Of a DNA stretch of 64,000 nucleotides, positions 58,150 to 64,000 are shown in pieces (within the stretch, counting starts at the first letter, position 1; each line of letters opens with the position of its first letter). Under the pieces are notes generated by a model, which worked only from the letters and a program-made list of their open reading frames with translations, was not told where the DNA came from and did no database searches. Source of the DNA: Bettongia penicillata ogilbyi. Its lineage: Eukaryota > Chordata > Mammalia > Diprotodontia > Potoroidae. The DNA is taken from NCBI GenBank assembly GCA_023548195.1, contig JAJHZJ010000220.1, forward strand, positions 379,279 through 443,278, read 5' to 3'. A program made the position numbers and the translations under genes.

Positions 58150-60240
58150 ATGCTGCTTTGGATTCTGTTGCTGGAGACGTCTCTTTGTTTTGCCGCTGGA
58201 AACATTACAGGGGACGTTTGCAAAGAGAAGATCTGTTCCTGCAACGAGATAGAAGGGGACCTGCATGTAGACTGTGAGAAAAAGGGTTTTACGAGTCTGC
58301 AGCATTTCACTGCCCCGACTTCCCAGTTTTACCATTTATTTTTGCATGGAAATTCCCTTACGCGACTTTTTCCTAATGAGTTCGCTAACTTTTATAATGC
58401 GGTTAGTTTGCACATGGAAAACAACGGCTTGCATGAAATTGTTCCCGGGGCTTTTCTGGGGCTGCAGCTGGTGAAGAGACTCCACATCAACAACAACAAG
58501 ATTAAATCTTTCCGAGAACAGACTTTCCTGGGGTTGGACGATTTGGAATACCTCCAGGCTGATTTTAATTTATTACGAGATATTGACCCGGGAGCATTTC
58601 GGGACTTAAACAAGCTGGAGGTACTCATTTTAAATGACAACCTCATCAGCACCTTACCTGCCAACGTGTTCCAATATGTTCCCATCACCCACCTCGACCT
58701 TCGGGGAAACAGACTTAAAACACTGCCTTATGAGGAGGTCTTGGAGCAGATCCCAGGCATTGCTGAAATCTTGTTAGAGGATAACCCCTGGGACTGCACT
58801 TGTGATCTGTTGTCTCTGAAGGAATGGCTAGAAAACATCCCCAAAAACGCACTTATTGGACGTGTGGTCTGCGAAGCCCCCACTAGACTGCAGGGCAAAG
58901 ATCTTAATGAGACCTCCGAACAAGATCTATGTCCTTTGAAAAACCGAGTGGATTCTAGTCTCGCAGCCCCCCCTGCCCAGGAGGAGACCTGTGCTCCTGG
59001 CCCCATTCCAACTCCCTTTAAGATTAACGGCCAAGAAGATCCTGCCACTCCGGGGGCTGCTCCAAATGGAGGTACAAAGATTCCAGTCAACTGGCAAATC
59101 AAAATCAGACCTACTGCGGCGGTTTCGGCTATCAATGCCAAAAACAAGCCTCCGGGCAGAAGAATGCCCTGTCCGGAGATATGCAGCTGTGACCAGATCC
59201 CCGACTCGGGTCTAAAGGTGAATTGCAATGACCGAAACGTGAGCAGTTTGGCTGACTTGAAGCCCAAGCCCTCCAACGTACAGGAGCTATTTTTGAGAGA
59301 CAACAAGATCCACACCATTAGGAAATCTCACTTTTTGGATTATCGGAATCTTAATCTGTTGGATCTAGGAAACAATAATATTGCAACTGTGGAGAACAAC
59401 ACCTTCAAGAACCTTTTGGACCTAAGATGGCTATACATGGATAGCAACTATTTGGACACCCTGTCCCGAGAGAAATTCACCGGGCTCCTGAACCTTGAGT
59501 ACCTGAATGTGGAGTTTAACGAGATTCAGCTGATCCTCCCCGGTACCTTCAATGCTATGCCCAAACTGAGGATACTCATTCTCAACAACAACTTGCTGAG
59601 ATCCCTGCCTGTCGACGTGTTTGCTGGGGTCTCACTCTCTAAACTAAGTCTCCACAATAACTATTTCTTGTACCTCCCTGTAGCTGGGGTACTGGATCAG
59701 TTAACCTCCATCATACAGATAGATCTGCATGGCAACCCCTGGGAGTGCTCTTGCACGATTGTGCCTTTCAAACAATGGGCAGAGCGCCTGGGTCCTGAAG
59801 TGATCATGAGTGATCTGAAATGCGAATCCCCAGAAGACTTCTTCAAAGCAGATTTCATGTTCCTCTCCAATGACGTGATGTGCCCCCAGCTGTATGCAAA
59901 GATCTCGCCTACGTTAACTTCACACAGTAAAAACAGCACTGGGTTGGCGGAGACAGGGACCCATTCCAATTCCTACCTAGAGACCAGCAGGGTCTCCATT
60001 TCGGTGCTGGTCCCGGGACTCCTGCTGGTGTTTGTCACCTCTGCCTTCACAGTAGTTGGCATGCTCGTGTTTATCCTGAGGAACCGAAAGCGGTCAAAGA
60101 GAAGGGATGCCAACTCATCTGCATCTGAAATCAATTCCTTACAGACAGTCTGTGATTCTTCTTACTGGCACAATGGACCTTACAATGCAGATGGAGCCCA
60201 TAGAGTTTATGACTGTGGCTCTCACTCCCTTTCAGACTAA
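58150..60240 (+). CDS. SLITRK1: SLITRK1, SLIT and NTRK-like family member 1
   Basis: A 696-codon single-exon gene for a neuronal type I membrane adhesion protein. It binds presynaptic LAR-type receptor phosphatases (chiefly PTPdelta/sigma) through its first LRR block, promoting synapse formation and neurite growth. Visible order: signal peptide (about residues 1-15), LRR N-cap from Cys24, about six LRRs, LRR C-cap (about 211-261, 'NPWDCTCD'), a Pro-rich linker, second N-cap from about Cys340, about six LRRs, second C-cap (about 529-580, 'NPWECSC'), one transmembrane helix (about 617-643), a basic stop-transfer 'RNRKRSKRR', and a short tail ending 'GSHSLSD' with the Ser near the C-terminus that in SLITRK1 is a 14-3-3 site. 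The short tail distinguishes it from SLITRK2-6. Several N-x-S/T sites are present. The start is the ATG at 58150 (A at -3); the frame stays open upstream to a TTG at 58102 but has no earlier ATG. An unpaired Cys281 lies in the linker. Length equals that I recall for human. Confidence 0.97.
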   Translation: MLLWILLLETSLCFAAGNITGDVCKEKICSCNEIEGDLHVDCEKKGFTSLQHFTAPTSQFYHLFLHGNSLTRLFPNEFANFYNAVSLHMENNGLHEIVPGAFLGLQLVKRLHINNNKIKSFREQTFLGLDDLEYLQADFNLLRDIDPGAFRDLNKLEVLILNDNLISTLPANVFQYVPITHLDLRGNRLKTLPYEEVLEQIPGIAEILLEDNPWDCTCDLLSLKEWLENIPKNALIGRVVCEAPTRLQGKDLNETSEQDLCPLKNRVDSSLAAPPAQEETCAPGPIPTPFKINGQEDPATPGAAPNGGTKIPVNWQIKIRPTAAVSAINAKNKPPGRRMPCPEICSCDQIPDSGLKVNCNDRNVSSLADLKPKPSNVQELFLRDNKIHTIRKSHFLDYRNLNLLDLGNNNIATVENNTFKNLLDLRWLYMDSNYLDTLSREKFTGLLNLEYLNVEFNEIQLILPGTFNAMPKLRILILNNNLLRSLPVDVFAGVSLSKLSLHNNYFLYLPVAGVLDQLTSIIQIDLHGNPWECSCTIVPFKQWAERLGPEVIMSDLKCESPEDFFKADFMFLSNDVMCPQLYAKISPTLTSHSKNSTGLAETGTHSNSYLETSRVSISVLVPGLLLVFVTSAFTVVGMLVFILRNRKRSKRRDANSSASEINSLQTVCDSSYWHNGPYNADGAHRVYDCGSHSLSD

Positions 60241-60788
60241 GAACCCGGGCAAAGGGTGGGGGAGGGGAGGTGGGGCGCTTTTCCACAAGTTTCGCAGCTA
60301 GCAACCCAGTGGTTAAGGAAACCTTGACCCGAGTGCTTGTCTGCTCGCCCACGCCAAAGCGTGAGTGGCATCAATCAATCAAACAACTCTCCTAGGAGAA
60401 GAGGGTTCTGGCTCCTCAGCTCTCTTCCGGGAAAGCCAAACAGGGAGAAGACTGTGGCATGACTGGAGGATTCGAAGCCAGCTCGCTAACTCTAAACCCC
60501 CTTTGAGAGACAGCCAAGCTGGAGCAGCGCTTCTTACATCTGACTATGCCCTTAGTGAGTCTTGGAGACTAAAAAGAGGGCAGAGGACACACTTGGCCAA
60601 ACTCTTATAGGGCGAGCGATTGTTATTGTCCTATACATATATGTATAAATATTCCTACGTCTATATATATATATAGATAGATATCTATTTTTTCCCCTGT
60701 GGATTAGCCCCGTGAGGAGGGGGACGTGATGGCCTCCCTGCTGACACTTCAGGGAAGGGAAGTTGCACGAAGGCATGAATGTAATGTA

Positions 60789-60794
60789 AATAAA
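60789..60794 (+). terminator. SLITRK1: Candidate poly(A) signal AATAAA
   Basis: AATAAA about 550 bases after the stop codon. Use would give a short 3'UTR isoform. Confidence 0.35.
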
Positions 60795-61420
60795 TGACTC
60801 GGATTCCGAACAAAAAGTGCTGCATGGCTCGCATGGATACAACGCACCCCAGGGACGCTCCCCCTCCCATTCAACCGGAGACAGCGTCTAATTCACACCA
60901 TCCACCCTCTTACCTGATAAGTCCCATCGTATCAAACTTTCTATAAACAAAATACAGTATAATCTAAAAGTGCCATTTCGCCATTTTTTTTTGTGATGAT
61001 AGGCAGTACAGAGAGGTACATTTACTGTGAAAAAGTGTACAGATTTTATTTAAGACATTTGCATGGATAGTCAGTTCATTTTATGAGTTTAAAATTTTAC
61101 TTTCTTTGGAGAGGTTTTTCGGGGTTATTTTGGTATTTTTTTTTTGTTATTTTTCTATAAGTATCCAATAATGCCTTCCATCTGAATGTAAAATTAGTAC
61201 CCTTGATTTCTATTATGATATCAGTGTAAACATTCAAAAAATAATTCCGAGGCAGTTAAGCATGACCAATTAATGTCACTCTAGTGCTTAGGCTGCAATC
61301 TTAATGGTAGCAATTCTGTGCTGGTGTAAATCTTATATTAAGGAGAAAAAACAGAATCGAGGAAGCACGTGAAACTTACTAATTCTATCCGAGGATTTTA
61401 TAATGGCATATTTTTTCAGT

Positions 61421-61426
61421 ATTAAA
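61421..61426 (+). terminator. SLITRK1: Candidate poly(A) signal ATTAAA
   Basis: ATTAAA, the commonest variant signal, with U-rich 'tatatttttcc' about 30 bases downstream and a GU-rich segment further on. It lies at the end of the conserved-looking 3'UTR, about 1.2 kb after the stop. Confidence 0.45.
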
Positions 61427-61789
61427 GTGAAAATGTTTTCAACTCTGGGTCCTTATATTTTTCCAGCTTCATTATTGCAAGTGGCTGCTATGGTATGTGT
61501 TGGCAGGGATGGGGGAGGTGAGGGAAGGGGGTGGATCCCTTCTCTGGCTACATTAAGGCAGGTTCTCTAATCTCCTTACTTAACCACCTACCCCTTTGTG
61601 TCTTGTTGTTGCCCTATAACTTCCCAAAATGTGTAAATCATCTAGTTTCCCTTCTTTCAATCTACTCCCCACCCCGCACCCCTGTCTTCCCCCCTAATGC
61701 GGCAGTGAATCCCTTTATTAATGCTGGAACTCCCTCGCTGCTGCTTCTGCTGGTGCTGCACACACTGCAGATATATTAGGGATGTTAGT

Positions 61790-62130
61790 GGAAATTTGAT
61801 TTAATTGACTCAGCCTAGATCGGTCTCATTAAACAGAGTGGAGATTTCATTGGTCAGCACTCCTTGCTGAAACGCAGCAGCCTTAATGACTGGCAGTTGA
61901 GATGCTGCTGGCGATTTGACTTTAACAGCTGCTGGAAATGGTAAAACTAATTAGAGAAGGGAATCCCACCCCCCTCATAACTGCACCTAAAAATTGGTAA
62001 AGAAAACACACGTCTTAACTCTGATCGTTCACGTTAAAGAGGTTTTCTCTTTGATCATTTGGCTTTCTGGAAGTAGCCCCTTAATTAACAGGAAAAGCAT
62101 TAAAGTGCTCAAAGCAATGCAGCTCCAATC
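61790..62130. promoter_or_regulatory. Candidate conserved enhancer 3' of SLITRK1
   Basis: A repeat-free stretch dense in short developmental transcription-factor-like sites: homeodomain 'taattag' (61948) and 'ttaattaa' (62081), TCF-like 'ctttgatc' (62050), E-box-like 'cagctgctgg' (61926), CCAAT/SOX-like 'ttcattggtcagc' (61847), and repeated 'ttaatgac/ttaattgac'. If the distal poly(A) signal is used it would lie within the 3'UTR. Enhancer function is inferred from texture. Confidence 0.35.
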
Positions 62131-62440
62131 TTAACACTGTTCTTGGCTTTCTTATGGCAAAGTCCATTTGTATAGCAGGGACTAACAAAACTTCAAATAC
62201 AGAATGGGTCTGCATTACAGAACATGCACACCCTTGAGAAGTATAATAAGAAAGCACAGATCACAGACTTAGAGGGAAAATAAGTGACAGAAATCTAAAT
62301 CGAATAGAAAAGATTCTCCGAAATCTTAGGAACAGAGCATTCATCTACAAATCATTTTCTAAAGGAGTGTCATTTCCCAGAACAGTTCTGCAGGTTGTTA
62401 TTTAGTATATATAGTTATTTGGTTTACATAGCATTTTAAA

Positions 62441-62446
62441 AATAAA
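62441..62446 (+). terminator. SLITRK1: Candidate distal poly(A) signal AATAAA
   Basis: AATAAA 2.2 kb after the stop codon. Would include the candidate conserved element in the mRNA. Confidence 0.35.
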
Positions 62447-62661
62447 CATATTTTCCATTATTAAGTGCAATTGTTGCCAAAGCCATTTTTCATTTTCTCC
62501 TTCAATTGATTTTGGTGTGAATTGTTCATTTTGATAGCATATTCAATGTGAGTGGAATTACTATCTACTAGCAACAAAGGTCATGGATTTTTCTTTCTGG
62601 AGATCATTATGTCTTTTAAGTGAATATACAACAGACTTCTTTCTCTGGATGTAAAGTAGTA

Positions 62662-62663
<2 letters not shown>

Positions 62664-62720
<57 letters not shown>
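62664..62720. repeat. (AT)n microsatellite
   Basis: About 28 uninterrupted AT dinucleotides. The isoleucine/tyrosine open frame across it is an artefact. Confidence 0.97.
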
Positions 62721-62721
<1 letters not shown>

Positions 62722-62779
62722 TTTGCAATATTTTAAGAGCCAAGTAAAACGAAAATCTTATAAGAAGCAGGGCCACTAG

Positions 62780-64000
62780 CAGAAGGTGACAGATACTACC
62801 TCAATGATAGGTATTGGGTGAGAAATATTTGTTCCTAAAGAAACACATTAGTCTAGACTGATACTTAAGTTTCTATTTCTGAAGAGTTGATAAAAGGCTA
62901 TGAATTTCCCTCGACTTTATTCATGGTATGGTATGAATTTTTTTCAAGTCTATGGGTGGTACAATACAATTTAAGGGGTCAGATGAGGAAATATTAGGTG
63001 ACTAATTTGCTTTGTTAATGTCTATACTTGTACCTGATAAACCTCTAATGACACCTGTCATTTATAAAATGATGATCAGAGGGTAATTACAACATTCTAA
63101 TGATATGAAAGGGTCTATGAAGGTTTTATGCAGCTTATAGATCAGACGTATGTTGATCACTATATAGATGCAGTGTGCTTTAAAGGATAAATTACTTTTG
63201 GGTTTATTCATTCAGAGAGTAAATATAATGGTCATCTAAAACTTGGTTTGTCTCTGTCAGGGGTTGTATCTAAGAAAAATAATGCATGTAATTTAGAGCA
63301 ACAAAGATTTATGGATTGCAGCAATTTATGAATTTTAGACATGTAAAGACAATGAAACCAAATTAACTAGATATTGATTCTGATAAAATTAGCATTTCCA
63401 GGGTGCTTTAACAAATAAGAAAACATGAAAAAATACATGCAGAGAAACAGAATGAGTAATGCTCAAATATATCTAATGTCTGACTATAGAACATTTATTA
63501 TTTAGACAGCCAATGTTTTATTCATTTTGATAAAGTATCTCTGTCTTAATAATATATATTCTATTTGAAGGATACATTATAGTGCATTTCCCTTATATCA
63601 CTTTGATTTAGATTTGCTTAATCTACTGTTTTGGGTTTTTTTGTTTTGTTTTGGGGGGGTCTTTTTTTAACTTTAAAGGATCTGTATAACTGTAGGTGTC
63701 ACTTGCAGTGTGTGAAGTATGTTGCTTCCAGTTGAATCACTCTTCAATTCATCAAAGCAAAAGAGATTTCATTTGTGCAGAATGGAAAAGGGAGAAAGAG
63801 AGAGATAGCTTGTTTAGTTCAGTTGTTTTAAAAGAAGTAGCTGTACTGTTGTTGTATCTAAGAATATCTTAGAATTTAAGTAGTTGCCATAGAAATTTAT
63901 TGTTTAACCATTTTACATCTTTATGAAGCAGGTAGCTATAAAATTTGATTTAAGAGTAACATTTATATATATATATGTATGTTCACACACATGTGTATGT
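62780..64000. other. Gene-free downstream flank
   Basis: AT-rich; no gene or repeat family recognised. Ends in a short AT/CA-rich simple repeat (63964-64000). Confidence 0.5.

Larger units (their letters stand above)
60241..61450 (+). other. SLITRK1: SLITRK1 3'UTR (proximal part)
   Basis: Follows the stop codon without interspersed repeats, apart from a short (TA)n/TAGA run at 60661-60690. The stretch 61000-61430 is unique-looking and resembles conserved brain-gene 3'UTR sequence. The 3' end is uncertain: candidate signals lie at 60789, 61421 and 62441. Confidence 0.6.

Noticed and set aside
58728..59318. 196-codon open frame antisense to SLITRK1
   Set aside because: Shadow of the conserved sense frame; no recognisable domain.
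1..64000. CRISPR array, operon or other microbial system
   Set aside because: Repeats present are microsatellites, SINEs and retroelements; there are no regularly spaced direct repeats with unique spacers and no clustered microbial genes.

Overview
The window is vertebrate, and almost certainly marsupial, nuclear DNA. It is AT-rich and carries L1 and half-L1-type retroelements, tRNA-derived SINEs with the long 3' body common in marsupials, an ERV-L-like provirus with two related solo LTRs, an old CR1/L3 LINE end, a hAT transposon relic and many microsatellites. The only intact protein-coding gene I can support is SLITRK1 (58150-60240, + strand, 696 codons, one uninterrupted coding exon). Its gene-poor setting matches the desert around SLITRK1 in other mammals. 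I cannot name the species.

Layout: 1-16 kb is dominated by L1-type elements in both orientations: an ORF1-bearing element (1-2000, -), a hAT relic (about 2330-3040, -), an internally deleted L1 (about 3305-7890, +), a short deleted L1 (8218-9235, +), and an L1 (-) split by a nested L1-type insertion (9236-12818, insert 10103-11530). At 16-25 kb there are SINEs, a CR1/L3 fragment, a 330-bp GGAGA array and a tandem-plus-inverted repeat block (21.4-23.2 kb). The 25-32 kb stretch is mostly unannotated single-copy-looking DNA. At 32.4-37.7 kb lies a decayed ERV-L-like provirus (-) with both LTRs, RT, RNase H, integrase and a dUTPase-like domain placed 3' of integrase. At 37.7-48.5 kb are SINEs, an RBM22 processed pseudogene (-), and two solo LTRs of the provirus family. 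At 48.8-55.3 kb are three more L1 or half-L1-type elements.

From about 57 kb the sequence changes character. There is a candidate TATA element, a GC-richer leader holding a widely spaced REST/RE1-like pair, a pyrimidine tract and a cluster of upstream ORFs ending 2 bases before the start codon. The SLITRK1 coding exon, a long 3'UTR with several candidate poly(A) signals and a candidate downstream enhancer follow. SLITRK1 is a neuronal synaptic-adhesion protein, so a REST-type silencer element and uORF-buffered translation would be coherent with tight neuron-specific control, but both are inferences.

I found no CRISPR array, operon, true tRNA/rRNA gene or novel multi-gene system. The most rewarding items are the SLITRK1 leader, the tandem/inverted repeat block, the nested L1, the target-site-flanked solo LTRs and the RBM22 retrocopy.
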